DNA of 39,043 nt from Candidatus Omnitrophus magneticus (GCA_000954095.1 JYNY01000495.1:1-39043); one strand, 5' to 3'. Counted from the first letter of the stretch, positions 1 through 8,790 are shown. Notes: generated by a model from the letters alone, not told the origin. Numbers and translations are program-made.

Positions 1-682
1 CAGTGATAACTGAAGGGAATATTTCTGATATAAGAATAGCTAAGGATAAATTAAATATTAAACCGGACAGCATATATTGTTTTGACCGTGCGTATACAGA
101 CCTTGAACTATGGAGTAATATTGACTTTTCTAAGAGTTATTTTGTGACTAAATTAAAAAACAATCTAAAATATACAGTTCTCGGACAGCATCTAGAGGCA
201 ATGAAAGACGGGATATTGTCTGATGAAAAAATAAAACTAGAAAATAAAAAATATGAAAAGAATTTAAGAATGATAAGATTTTTAGATGAAAAAAGTGACG
301 AAGTAGTTAGTTTTGTTACCAACAATTTTAAACTGTCAGCTAAAACGATCGTACAAATATATAAAACAAGATGGCAAATAGAAATATTTTTTAGATGGAT
401 AAAACAGAATTTACAAATAAAAACATTTTTGGGAACAAGTAAAAATGCGGTGATGAGTCAAGTCTGGATAGCGATGATATATTATTTACTTTTGACATAT
501 ATAAAATACCAATCTAAATATGAAAAATCGTTATTTTATTTGCATAGGATAATAAAAGAAGCATTATTATCAAGGTTGACATTGATAGATCTGTTAAGCG
601 CAACACCAGCCAGAATTTCTGATTTTAAAATTAAGGAATTTCAACTAGTTTTTTGGTGAAATAGTTTTATCGGACAGGATTG
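1..682 (+). mobile_element. Right-hand part of an IS4-family insertion sequence
   Basis: The window opens inside a transposase gene, so only the 3' part of the element is visible. The transposase stop is at 657-659, and the true IS end must lie a little beyond it. The stretch around 665-682, containing TTTTATCGGACAG, is my best guess for the terminal inverted repeat. I cannot confirm it because the left end is outside the window. A reverse-strand glycosyltransferase-like reading frame runs into the IS and stops at 641, which is what an insertion into that gene would look like. The outer boundary is uncertain by tens of bases. Confidence 0.6.
3..659 (+). CDS. IS4-family DDE transposase, C-terminal part (5' truncated by window edge)
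   Basis: This is the C-terminal 218 residues of a cut-and-paste transposase. The GTG at position 3 is only the first possible start in the window; the frame surely continues upstream. The IS4 signature Y-(2)-R-(3)-E-(6)-K is intact in YKTRWQIEIFFRWIK, which supplies the catalytic glutamate. An aspartate in CFDRAYTDLELW is the likely second D of the DDE triad, and the first D is expected upstream of the window. The segment after the signature (IKTFLGTSKNAVMSQVWIAMIYYLL) is typical of the IS4 subgroup that carries an N-terminal DUF4372 domain. The frame is uninterrupted, so the element may be active. Family assignment is firm; naming a specific IS is not possible. Confidence 0.88.
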   Translation: MITEGNISDIRIAKDKLNIKPDSIYCFDRAYTDLELWSNIDFSKSYFVTKLKNNLKYTVLGQHLEAMKDGILSDEKIKLENKKYEKNLRMIRFLDEKSDEVVSFVTNNFKLSAKTIVQIYKTRWQIEIFFRWIKQNLQIKTFLGTSKNAVMSQVWIAMIYYLLLTYIKYQSKYEKSLFYLHRIIKEALLSRLTLIDLLSATPARISDFKIKEFQLVFW

Positions 683-1276
683 TAATGACATCGCGAAATG
701 TTTTTCCGAGAGCGGTTCAATTTTTTTAAAATTATTTAGCAAATAATAATATTGTTTTGAGTTTTTTAAAAAGGCATTTCTCTTAACCCCGATAAAAGAA
801 TCATTGATAAATTCGAAGAGGCATACCCCCGTATTATTGAAATTTAGAGTGATTGTTTTAAAAGTATCTTCAAGTATTATGCCGTTATTTTTTATAAAAT
901 AGATATAATCAGATTTTATTTTGCGAGCCGCTAAAATCCCGCCATCGTGATACACTTTTTGAGTATCCGTATTTTTACGGTACCGGCAATAGCAGGTATT
1001 TTTTAAAAGACGGCCTTCATTCATAAAAAATTCCATAGTGTCATCCAGCGAATAATTATCCATTACAATAAGAGCGTAATTGTATTTGTCGTCAACGTTT
1101 AAAAAATAAGAGTCTATATTTTTTTTTGTGACAGTAAAATTGGTGTCGCAGGAGATAATAGAAGTTATTGTTTTTTTAGCAGGGTGTGGTTCTATATTGT
1201 TGTAATATATGTCATAGATTGGCGGGATGGTTAAAATATTTTTGGAAAGCTCATAAATTTTAGACAAAAAATTCAT
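641..1276 (-). pseudogene. GT2-like glycosyltransferase, 3' end probably replaced by the IS element
   Basis: A 211-residue reverse-strand product begins at ATG 1276-1274, with AAGGAGG about nine bases upstream. It has the look of a divergent GT-A fold family 2 glycosyltransferase. TSIISCDTNF stands where a usual VSVIIPTYN strand would be, YALIVMDNYSLDDTMEFF resembles VVDNGSTDGT, ILAARKIKSDYIYFIKNNGII resembles the DxD-bearing strand, and FIGVKRNAFLKN resembles the acceptor loop. The DxD itself reads KNN, so catalytic competence is doubtful. The last 6-15 codons lie in the presumed IS end and the stop (641-643) is inside it, so the native C-terminus is probably lost. It follows the exosortase gene by about 70 bp on the same strand, suggesting a shared exopolysaccharide operon. 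The family call is an inference from weak motif resemblance. Confidence 0.55.
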
Positions 1277-1345
1277 GGGTTTTAACCTCCTTAGTTTTTT
1301 GGGATAAAATCTAAATCTGCCGCAAAATTTGACTATGGCGTTGGT

Positions 1346-2368
1346 CTATGTTTTTGCGATAATTTTCGTGTCTTTATTCATAAGCCAATCGTGTGTAAGT
1401 TTTTGTATAGTGATAATGGCGATAATATATAAAATCATTCCGCCGTATTTATGGAAAATATCTACCCCGATTCCTGAATTAAAAAAATGGCCGATCAAGA
1501 TAATAATTAAAATTCGTAATATATTTACAGCGTACATAAACATTGTTCCGCCAGCGTAAACAAGAAGCGCTTTAAGGTTATTTACCCGCGATCCTGATAA
1601 AATTATAGTTACGGTAAATGCCGCCCAAAACAAAGCAATTCCATTTAATCCGGAACAGTAATGAACAACCGTGACTTTGAATAGTGGTGTGCCGACTACA
1701 GGCGTGTGCCCGGGCACTTGATAAAAAAACGCGTCAATTGACGCGAGTTTCAATAAAAAGTATTGCGCTTTAGCTACGCTTACAACAAGTATTTCAGTAA
1801 GAAATTGGAATACTTCCGCTAATTCTGCCAGAAAAAACGCGAGAATCATTGACAATCCCCACCTGAGGGCTTTGCGGTTTATTTTTATCATGCTTGCGCT
1901 AATAGTGAAATGCGCGCTTACTGCCAGAAAAAAACAGATTAACCTAAACCTGCCTGAAAAGTTTTCCATCCGCGGGTTAAGTAATTTAATTATTTTAAAA
2001 ATTAAATTACTGTCATCCATCGGTTTAAATGGATAGCTTGCTATTATTCTGAATAAATACCAATAAAAAAAACTGAGAATTAGGATGTGGGCTATTACAT
2101 ATTTTTTTGAAATTTTATCTCTTAGAGAAATTTCTTTTGAGCGGAAAAGAAAACACGTAATAAGCGTAAAAAAGAAAAATATATGCGTTGGCGGCATTAC
2201 GATAAGTTCATAAACACTACGCGGAATAATTTTGTAAATCCAAGGGAAAAGAAATGGCGGAAGAAAATATAATTCGAGATAAATAATGCCCGACGCGATA
2301 ATAAAAAAATTTATTACATTTTTTCGGATTACCGTGTCAGGTGAGTTTTCTTTGTTTGTTTTGGCCAT
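1346..2368 (-). CDS. Exosortase/archaeosortase family protein
   Basis: This is a polytopic membrane transpeptidase-like protein of 340 residues with about eight hydrophobic segments. The three catalytic signatures of exosortases and archaeosortases are present in order near the C-terminus: Cys238 in VVHYCSGLNG, Arg285 in AVNILRI, and His306 in FHKYGGMILY. The family processes proteins carrying a C-terminal sorting signal (PEP-CTERM or similar), usually alongside exopolysaccharide loci. No protein in this window shows an obvious PEP-CTERM tail, so its substrates lie elsewhere. The ATG at 2368-2366 has an AAGG-type ribosome binding site a few bases upstream. It is transcribed away from the PMT-like gene at 2602 and followed by the glycosyltransferase fragment. 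I cannot assign an Xrt subclass. Confidence 0.85.
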   Translation of the reverse strand: MAKTNKENSPDTVIRKNVINFFIIASGIIYLELYFLPPFLFPWIYKIIPRSVYELIVMPPTHIFFFFTLITCFLFRSKEISLRDKISKKYVIAHILILSFFYWYLFRIIASYPFKPMDDSNLIFKIIKLLNPRMENFSGRFRLICFFLAVSAHFTISASMIKINRKALRWGLSMILAFFLAELAEVFQFLTEILVVSVAKAQYFLLKLASIDAFFYQVPGHTPVVGTPLFKVTVVHYCSGLNGIALFWAAFTVTIILSGSRVNNLKALLVYAGGTMFMYAVNILRILIIILIGHFFNSGIGVDIFHKYGGMILYIIAIITIQKLTHDWLMNKDTKIIAKT

Positions 2369-2434
2369 TTTAAACCTTATACGGAAAAGCGTATTTACTC
2401 ATTGTAAATGCATTCTGTTTTTTCTATTAAAAAA

Positions 2435-2458
2435 TAAACCCATTATATATTGGGTTTA
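2435..2458. promoter_or_regulatory. Inverted repeat in the divergent xrt / PMT intergenic region
   Basis: TAAACCCA (2435-2442) and TGGGTTTA (2451-2458) form an 8-bp perfect inverted repeat around an AT-rich loop. Read on the minus strand, the hairpin is followed by TTTATTTTTT, so it looks like an intrinsic terminator lying about 65 bases upstream of the exosortase start. It could be an attenuator in the exosortase leader, or an operator shared by the divergent genes. Neither is shown by sequence alone. Confidence 0.4.
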
Positions 2459-2601
2459 CCATGTAATCCTTTCTCAGTCAAGAAACCGCTTTATTTTTAC
2501 GCGGGAACATTTGTGTCTAAAAAATATAGTGTATACTTTTTATAAAATAAATATTTTGGCCCAAAAGAGTCTTTTGGCTTAAAAAAGGAAAGGATTTTAA
2601 A

Positions 2602-3903
2602 ATGGTTATAAATTTAATAAAAAATAAAATAGTTGTGGTATTTTTTATTATAGCTTTAGCGTTGACACTTAGACTCATTCTAGCTTTCGCGTTACATCCT
2701 AATGAAATGGGATGGAGTGACGGGAACAGATATTTAAGATACGCGTTACAGCTTATTGAAACCGGAAAGTTTGAAAAACATCTTACTGCTGAACCGTTTT
2801 ATCCGGCAGTATGGGCTCTTGTTTACGCGGTTTTCGGAAAATCTCTTTTATATGTGAGAATATTTATGGCAGTTATCGGAACTATTTTATGTTTTATTAT
2901 TTATAAAATAGGAACGAGAATATTTTCAGAAAAGGCAGGTATTACCGCGCTGGTTTTATCAGCGTTATATCCTATTTTTATTTATCTCTCCCGGACATGC
3001 GAATACCCGACGCATTTTTTTACATTCTTATTGGCGCTTTTAGTTCTAAGTATGATATCCGTCATAGATGATCCTAGCTCAATTTTTAAATGGATAGTAA
3101 GCGGCTTTATTCTTGGAATCAGTATTTTAACTGTGCCGACATTATTTACATTCGCGCCGTTTATGGCATTATGGTTATTTATTACAACGGGACTTTCGAT
3201 AATAAGACGTTTCGTTAGAGTTGTATTGTTTACTCTTGTTTCTATTATCCCGATACTGATTTTTACTATGCTGTGGTATGAATGGCACAATGAATTAAGG
3301 GTGTATCCTTTTAATACATCTAGATCCGGAGGCGCGTTTTTCCTTGGTAATTCTGAGCTTAATTATGTGTATGGAGATACCGGGTTTTACGAAAATTTTA
3401 AAGAAAATGATCCGCGGCTGGAACAATACCAAATAGTAAAAAAACATTTAGAAATACAAAATCAAAGTAGAAATATAGAAGATCCCGCGGAACGCGCGAA
3501 ATTTTTAAAAGACCACGCGAAACAGTGGATAAAAGATAATCCTAAAAAATTTGCCGAGCTTTTTTTTAGAAAATTTATTGGATATTGGCAGGCATTTGTA
3601 ACACCGACAATTCCTAATCCTGATGACAGCCCCGCTAAGAGATTTGTTCAAGCGCTTACGTATTTTCCAATACTTTTTCTTTCAATTTTGGGTGTTTGGT
3701 TGTCGCGTAAAAAGTGGAAATATACAGTTCCAATACTTCTTTTAATAGGAACGCAATGCCTTACTTATACCCTATATTTGACACGGGTTCGTTATAGAAC
3801 TCATATAGATAGTTTTCTTATTATCTTCGCGGCATTAGCTATTTGCGTGATATTTGAAAAATTGAGCTCGAAAATCAATAAGAAGGAAGAGGCTAAGGTT
3901 TAA
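2602..3903 (+). CDS. PMT/ArnT-like (GT39/GT83 superfamily) membrane glycosyltransferase
   Basis: A 433-residue polytopic protein with roughly ten membrane segments in its first half and C-terminal third. After the first membrane helix a periplasmic loop carries the acidic motif NEMGWSDGNRYLRYA (Asp40), the position where GT-C enzymes of this superfamily place their catalytic acid. A long soluble loop (about residues 230-330) separates the two membrane blocks. Such enzymes use polyprenyl-phosphate sugars to glycosylate proteins or lipids on the outer face of the inner membrane. The ATG has AAAGGA about seven bases upstream. A bulged hairpin (about 2558-2578, GCCCAAAAG with CTTTTGGC) sits in its leader. 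It is divergent from the exosortase and fits an envelope-glycan neighbourhood. The sugar and acceptor cannot be told. Confidence 0.72.
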   Translation: MVINLIKNKIVVVFFIIALALTLRLILAFALHPNEMGWSDGNRYLRYALQLIETGKFEKHLTAEPFYPAVWALVYAVFGKSLLYVRIFMAVIGTILCFIIYKIGTRIFSEKAGITALVLSALYPIFIYLSRTCEYPTHFFTFLLALLVLSMISVIDDPSSIFKWIVSGFILGISILTVPTLFTFAPFMALWLFITTGLSIIRRFVRVVLFTLVSIIPILIFTMLWYEWHNELRVYPFNTSRSGGAFFLGNSELNYVYGDTGFYENFKENDPRLEQYQIVKKHLEIQNQSRNIEDPAERAKFLKDHAKQWIKDNPKKFAELFFRKFIGYWQAFVTPTIPNPDDSPAKRFVQALTYFPILFLSILGVWLSRKKWKYTVPILLLIGTQCLTYTLYLTRVRYRTHIDSFLIIFAALAICVIFEKLSSKINKKEEAKV

Positions 3904-3920
3904 TATATCAAGCTACTTAT

Positions 3921-3948
3921 TTGACAAAACAATTGCGCAAGGTAATCT
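3921..3948 (+). promoter_or_regulatory. Possible sigma-70 promoter for the phosphorelay/Pel-like array
   Basis: A perfect -35 TTGACA (3921-3926) is followed after 16 bases by TAATCT (3943-3948), a poor -10. It lies in the 123-bp gap between the PMT gene and the first gene of the array, about 80 bases upstream of ATG 4027. The weak -10 would fit an activated promoter, but this is inference. Confidence 0.38.
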
Positions 3949-4026
3949 TTTAAAGAGGCGTTTAGCACGCTACTGTATTATATATTTTAGAAAAATAAAA
4001 TATTTTTTATTGAAAGACCGGGATTT

Positions 4027-4812
4027 ATGAATAAAAAAATTTTGTTGGTTGAGCCTGTTAAGGAAGAAGGTGTTTTTTTAAAAAAAGAACTTTCCGCTGA
4101 GGGTTATGAAATAACAGTTATTGAAAACCCTAATGATATACGGCCTTCTTTATCAAAAGAAAAATTTGATGCGATTTTAATGGATATTGATGTTCCGGCG
4201 ACATATGGGAATTTACTTGAAATTTGTAAAGATATTAAACGTGAAAATTTTTTTAATGATTTAGCGCTTATCGCGCAGACTGACGGAGAAAATACGGAGA
4301 AAATAGAGGAATCAATAGACGCGGGATTTGATAATTTTATTTTTGACTATTCAAAACGCGGCGTAATTCCGAAGGAGGCGTTTAAAGATAGTTTGGGTTC
4401 CGCGAAAATACGGCGGGAGAAAAAAACGATTGATCGTTACAGGATAGAATTACTTTTAGAAACAGCAGACCATCGTGCAACTCAAGAAAAGTTTTTAAAG
4501 TTTATTAATCTAATAGTTGAAAAATTAATTTTTAAAAAAATTAATTTTTTATTAGGTGAAAATACCGCGAAAGTCTTGTTTAAAAGAGCTGTGGAGTTAT
4601 CTATGGATAAATATCCTTTTCTCTCGAAATTATCTTTTGAACGGGGAAAACCGAATATAAATGAATTAGTATCGCATACCGCTGATATCCAATTTGATCA
4701 ATTGAAAATGGGGCTAAAGGAATATGTGAATAATTTTTTAGAACTTATTGAAGTTCTTACACAAGATATAGTTGTAGGTATTCATGCCAAAACAGTACAC
4801 CTTCAAGTTTAA
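4027..4812 (+). CDS. Atypical receiver-domain protein with a helical C-terminal domain
   Basis: A 261-residue protein. Residues 1-120 look like a response-regulator receiver domain: ILLVEPVKEE at strand 1, Asp53 in AILMDIDVP as the phospho-acceptor position, and Thr85. It is degenerate: the usual acidic pair is VE-P (only Glu9 present), and the conserved lysine is not at its usual place (FIFDYSKRG). Residues about 135-261 form a charged, helical region (FLKFINLIVEKLIF through NFLELIEVLTQDIV) that I do not recognise and that is not a known DNA-binding output. It overlaps the following histidine kinase gene by 29 bp, indicating translational coupling. It may act as a phosphorylation-independent partner or a phosphotransfer-like adaptor of that kinase. 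Function is unassigned. Confidence 0.7.
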   Translation: MNKKILLVEPVKEEGVFLKKELSAEGYEITVIENPNDIRPSLSKEKFDAILMDIDVPATYGNLLEICKDIKRENFFNDLALIAQTDGENTEKIEESIDAGFDNFIFDYSKRGVIPKEAFKDSLGSAKIRREKKTIDRYRIELLLETADHRATQEKFLKFINLIVEKLIFKKINFLLGENTAKVLFKRAVELSMDKYPFLSKLSFERGKPNINELVSHTADIQFDQLKMGLKEYVNNFLELIEVLTQDIVVGIHAKTVHLQV

Positions 4813-7800
4813 TAACAGTCAGTTTAAAAATAAGATATTCGCGATAGTTATTTCTGCGCTATTGGCGATGTTATCAACCGTTTCATTTTTTTATTATCAC
4901 GTGAATCAAAAAATTCACAGTGCTGTTATAGACGCTTATAAAACAACAGGCAGTATCATTGATTACAGCGTGCGGCAGAAAATGGCTTTTTATTTGTCTC
5001 TAGCGCGGTCTATGGCGAGTAAAAATATTACAACTGAATTTTTAGAAGGGCTGGAAGAAAAAGATAGTACGAATTCTGCGGACAAAAATAATTTTGCCGC
5101 TAATCGTTTTGAAAAAGCAAATAATAAAGGCGTTAACGTATTTGACACACGATCTTTTTTATCTCAGGATGGTATTTATGGGAAAGATTCTTCTATTGTC
5201 GACATTCAAATTGTAGATAAAACAGGCAAAATAGCGGGTTCTCAAGATTTTAATAATAAGAGGAATGTGCAGGAAGAAGAGTGGTGGCGCGCGTCTTATA
5301 ATAAGGGAAAGGTTAAAGATATTATATGGTTTAATGAGAGTTCAGAGTATAGTAAGAGATCCAAAGAATTATCTTTTATCGTTCCGATTGAAAACAAGAA
5401 CGATAAATTTTTAGGTATGTTAAAAATGGATGTAAGCGTGGAAAGTTTTTCTACCGCGTTTAGCGCGGTGGTAAACTCGCCTAGTTTAAAGGATTTTAAA
5501 GCTTTTATTACAGATAGCCATGGTTATATTTTATCGTCTTCCTCGCCTATAGATACTTCTTACGACAAAGAGCGAATAGAAGAGATGTTGTGTAAATTAC
5601 CCTCAGCCGGTAAAACATGGATGATAAGTTCAAGTTCATGTCTTTTTAATGGAAAAACTTTGATTGTTCTCGCGCGGGATCATTTGTGGGAATCTTCTAA
5701 AGACAGCGGATCATTAAAAGTTTTTATTACAATTCCGTTTGAGGATAATTTAAAAATCGGGAGAGTTCTTGTTATTAAATCTTTATTATTATTTTTAGCT
5801 CTTTGGGTATTTTTAACCCCGGTGCTTTATTTAATATCCCGCCAGCCGCAAAAGCGTAAGGATACTATCGAAGAAAATACATTTTTAATTGAGTCTATTT
5901 TTAAAAAATTTGAAGTAAGAGAATATATCAGGAAAGGCGCGGGCGTGTTTACAAACGGACGGCAGAACAACATGAAAAATGAAAACTTTAATGAAAAATG
6001 CCGTAAACTTTACGCTGAATCTATTCTGGAAAGTATGATTGACGCGGTTATTATTATCGAAAATGGAAAAATAAAATTTGTTAATAAGATTGTTACAAAT
6101 TTGTTGGGATATGAATTAGGCGAGTTGATAGGGAAACCATTTGAATTTTTATTTTGTAAGGACGGTAAAAATTTTGACGAGCAAATTTATAAAGATGTGA
6201 AACAATACGGCTATGTCAAAAATATTGAAATATTTTGCGAAGCGAAAAATAAATCAGTTATTCCTGTTAAGGTAACGATGATGGTAATGCGCCACGCGGT
6301 TATAAGCTCCGCGCCGGCGGGTAAAGATATTGCCGAAAGAGGCGCGGACACCAGTGATTGTGAAAATTATATTTGTATTTTAAAAGATGCTAAAGAGCTT
6401 GATATTATTATGAAAAATGATTCCCAGTCAATAAAAGAAATAGAGGATTTTTCACAAGAGCTTCAGGAAAAAATTAGAAAGAAAACTTTTGAACTTACTA
6501 TTTTAAATGAAGTGACAAACGCGATTTCGTACACATTGGAGTATAAGCAGTTTTTTAGCTTTATCATGGCATCTCTCAATAAAATGGTTAATTATGATAT
6601 ATGCGCGTCTATTGTATTGGAAGATGACGATATCGAGATGACTATTAAGCCTAGATATATAGGCTCAGAAGTCCTTACTGAAGAAGTGCGCGAAAAAATT
6701 ATATACGCGGTATCTCTTTTGACTGGTAAAAATATAGCGCTTAATCAAATACATGTGAATGTGCTCGCGACGGAAGAAGAACCTCTTGCAAAAATGAATG
6801 GAATGTTAGGAGGCATGGAGATTCGTTCATTTTTTAATACTCCGTTTATTGTGAACGGTAAGATTATAGGGCTTATAAATGTTTCAAGCTGTACTCAAAA
6901 CGCGTTCAGCGAATCTGATTTAAAATTTATTTATACAATAGCGAATCAGGCAGGAAGGGCGATTGAACAGTTGAAAAGTGTCATTATGGCTGAAAAAGCT
7001 AAGATGGAGTCAATGGTCGCGAGTATGGCTGAAGGTGTTATTATGATTGATGAGTTGGGAAGGATAGTCGTGATGAATCCGAAAGCGAAAGAACTGCTTG
7101 GTATAAATAGTTCTAGAAAAACAGACATTCATTTTAACAATAATAGTACTGGGATTATAGATTTGGACGCCGGCATAAAAGAATGTAGAAAAGAAAATGA
7201 GGCGATAGTTAAAGATTTACCGATGAATACTGATACCGGAAAGAGCCTGCGCGCGTCTATATCTCCTGTTAAAACGGGAGAAGGCAATATTCTCGGCGTA
7301 GTAATTTTCTTAAGAGATATAACTGAAGAAAAAGAATCTCTACGGCTTAAAACAGAATTTATTTCAACTGTATCCCATGAACTCAGGACGCCTCTGACAA
7401 CTATACGGGAAGGCGTAAGCCAAGTGCTTGACGGGGTTTTGGGAGATACAACTAATGCGCAGAAAGAATTTTTATCTATATCCCTTGAAGACATTGACCG
7501 CCTTACTAGGATAATAAATAATCTTTTGGATATATCAAAAATAGAGTCGGGTAAAATTACATTAAAAAGAGAACTTACGGATATAAATGAAATTATAAAA
7601 AATATAAAATCGTCGTTCGCGGGACAAGCAAGTAAAAAGGGGCTGGATATATTTATTGATGTGCCAAATGAGCCGTTATTATTGTATGTAGATAAAGATA
7701 AAATCATTCAACTGTTTACTAATCTTGTAAATAATGCCATTAAATTTACAAATAAAGGGTACATAACAATATCAGCTAGGAGTTACGAATCTATGGTTGA

Positions 7801-8446
7801 GTGTAGTGTCAGTGATACCGGTATAGGAATAGAAGAAGACGACATTCCAAAAGTATTTGAAAAATTTCAACAGTTTAAACGGATAGACAGCGCCGGTGAA
7901 AAAGGGACAGGTCTGGGGCTTTCAATCGTAAAAAATATCGTGGGAGTTCATGGCGGTAAAATCAAGGTAGAAAGTAGCGGCAATAATAAAGGCGCGAAAT
8001 TTATTTTTACATTACCGGTTTATAACGAAGATGAGCGAGTATGTGAAAATATTTTTGATATTTTGAAAGACGCTATAAACCATAATAGGGATGTAGCTGT
8101 TCTTTATTTTGGAGTAAAAGAGATGGCACACCGAAAGGAGAATAGTGACGATATTTTGTTGGAAATGGCGAATATGATACGCGCGAAATTAAGGCATATG
8201 GTAGACAATGTTATTACTGTGAAAAATAAAATAATAGTAATTATCGCGAATATGAATAAGAAAAGCGCGGTAATCACGGCCGGCCGGTTTCAGCAAGCGC
8301 TTGAGGAATATTTATTAACGCGTCAGGAATGCGCGGTATACGGCATTAAATGTAAAGTGTTAAGTTATCCGGTTGACGGGAAAGATGCTTATGAAATTTT
8401 AGGGAAAATAGACGAAAATTTTATTCAAAAGGTGGTAGCAGGATGA
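4784..8446 (+). CDS. Membrane sensor histidine kinase (Cache-PAS-GAF-PAS-HisKA-HATPase) with GGDEF-like tail
   Basis: A 1220-residue sensor kinase. Order: membrane helix about 17-40; extracytoplasmic Cache-like sensor about 45-325; second helix about 328-352; PAS about 408-540; short coiled coil about 545-572; GAF about 575-730; PAS about 738-850; HisKA with phospho-accepting His865 in STVSHELRTPL; HATPase_c with N-box NNAIKF (Asn984), G1 DTGIG (1011-1015) and G2 GTGLG (1041-1045). About 140 residues follow the ATPase domain (1082-1220) and resemble a degenerate GGDEF fold without GGDEF or a canonical RxxD inhibitory site. There is no attached receiver, so phosphate must go to separate proteins, and two receiver genes follow directly. 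The ATG overlaps the upstream gene by 29 bp. The next methionine falls inside the first membrane helix, which supports this start. It stops in a 4-bp overlap with the next receiver. Confidence 0.9.
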   Translation: MPKQYTFKFNNSQFKNKIFAIVISALLAMLSTVSFFYYHVNQKIHSAVIDAYKTTGSIIDYSVRQKMAFYLSLARSMASKNITTEFLEGLEEKDSTNSADKNNFAANRFEKANNKGVNVFDTRSFLSQDGIYGKDSSIVDIQIVDKTGKIAGSQDFNNKRNVQEEEWWRASYNKGKVKDIIWFNESSEYSKRSKELSFIVPIENKNDKFLGMLKMDVSVESFSTAFSAVVNSPSLKDFKAFITDSHGYILSSSSPIDTSYDKERIEEMLCKLPSAGKTWMISSSSCLFNGKTLIVLARDHLWESSKDSGSLKVFITIPFEDNLKIGRVLVIKSLLLFLALWVFLTPVLYLISRQPQKRKDTIEENTFLIESIFKKFEVREYIRKGAGVFTNGRQNNMKNENFNEKCRKLYAESILESMIDAVIIIENGKIKFVNKIVTNLLGYELGELIGKPFEFLFCKDGKNFDEQIYKDVKQYGYVKNIEIFCEAKNKSVIPVKVTMMVMRHAVISSAPAGKDIAERGADTSDCENYICILKDAKELDIIMKNDSQSIKEIEDFSQELQEKIRKKTFELTILNEVTNAISYTLEYKQFFSFIMASLNKMVNYDICASIVLEDDDIEMTIKPRYIGSEVLTEEVREKIIYAVSLLTGKNIALNQIHVNVLATEEEPLAKMNGMLGGMEIRSFFNTPFIVNGKIIGLINVSSCTQNAFSESDLKFIYTIANQAGRAIEQLKSVIMAEKAKMESMVASMAEGVIMIDELGRIVVMNPKAKELLGINSSRKTDIHFNNNSTGIIDLDAGIKECRKENEAIVKDLPMNTDTGKSLRASISPVKTGEGNILGVVIFLRDITEEKESLRLKTEFISTVSHELRTPLTTIREGVSQVLDGVLGDTTNAQKEFLSISLEDIDRLTRIINNLLDISKIESGKITLKRELTDINEIIKNIKSSFAGQASKKGLDIFIDVPNEPLLLYVDKDKIIQLFTNLVNNAIKFTNKGYITISARSYESMVECSVSDTGIGIEEDDIPKVFEKFQQFKRIDSAGEKGTGLGLSIVKNIVGVHGGKIKVESSGNNKGAKFIFTLPVYNEDERVCENIFDILKDAINHNRDVAVLYFGVKEMAHRKENSDDILLEMANMIRAKLRHMVDNVITVKNKIIVIIANMNKKSAVITAGRFQQALEEYLLTRQECAVYGIKCKVLSYPVDGKDAYEILGKIDENFIQKVVAG

Positions 8447-8790
8447 AAATATTAATAGCTGATGATGAAAAAGACCTTCTTGATATTCTTAAAGAGCGGC
8501 TCGGTTTTAAAGGGTATGACGTTGATATAGCCAGTGACGGCAAGGAAGCTATGACTTATGTGGCTTCGAATAATTATGATTTAGTTATAGTTGACCATAA
8601 TATGCCTGAGTTTACAGGGATAGAAGTTATAAGGTATATAAAGGGAAAAAATTTGTCCGCGAAAATTGTAATGCTTACAGGGTATCCTTCTATGAAAGAT
8701 TTTTTTGCTAAATCTATCGGCGCGGACGAGTATCTTTCTAAACCAATGAAAATTTTAGAAGTGGAAGAATTGATAAAAAAATACGCTTAA
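8443..8790 (+). CDS. Stand-alone response-regulator receiver protein
   Basis: A CheY-like single-domain receiver of 115 residues. All key positions are present: Asp7/Asp8 in IADDEKD, phospho-acceptor Asp51 in LVIVDHNMP, Thr79 in MLTG and Lys100 in YLSKP. There is no output domain. Its ATG overlaps the histidine kinase stop in an ATGA arrangement, so the two are translationally coupled and this is the most likely direct phosphate acceptor of that kinase. Confidence 0.9.
   Translation: MKILIADDEKDLLDILKERLGFKGYDVDIASDGKEAMTYVASNNYDLVIVDHNMPEFTGIEVIRYIKGKNLSAKIVMLTGYPSMKDFFAKSIGADEYLSKPMKILEVEELIKKYA

Noticed and set aside
1329..1559. 76-residue forward frame with hydrophobic segments over the exosortase 3' end
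   Set aside because: Hydrophobicity simply mirrors the complementary strand of exosortase membrane helices; no ribosome binding site.
7129..7707. 192-residue reverse-strand frame inside the histidine kinase gene
   Set aside because: It is antisense to the conserved HisKA/HATPase region, has no Shine-Dalgarno evidence and shows composition typical of a shadow frame.
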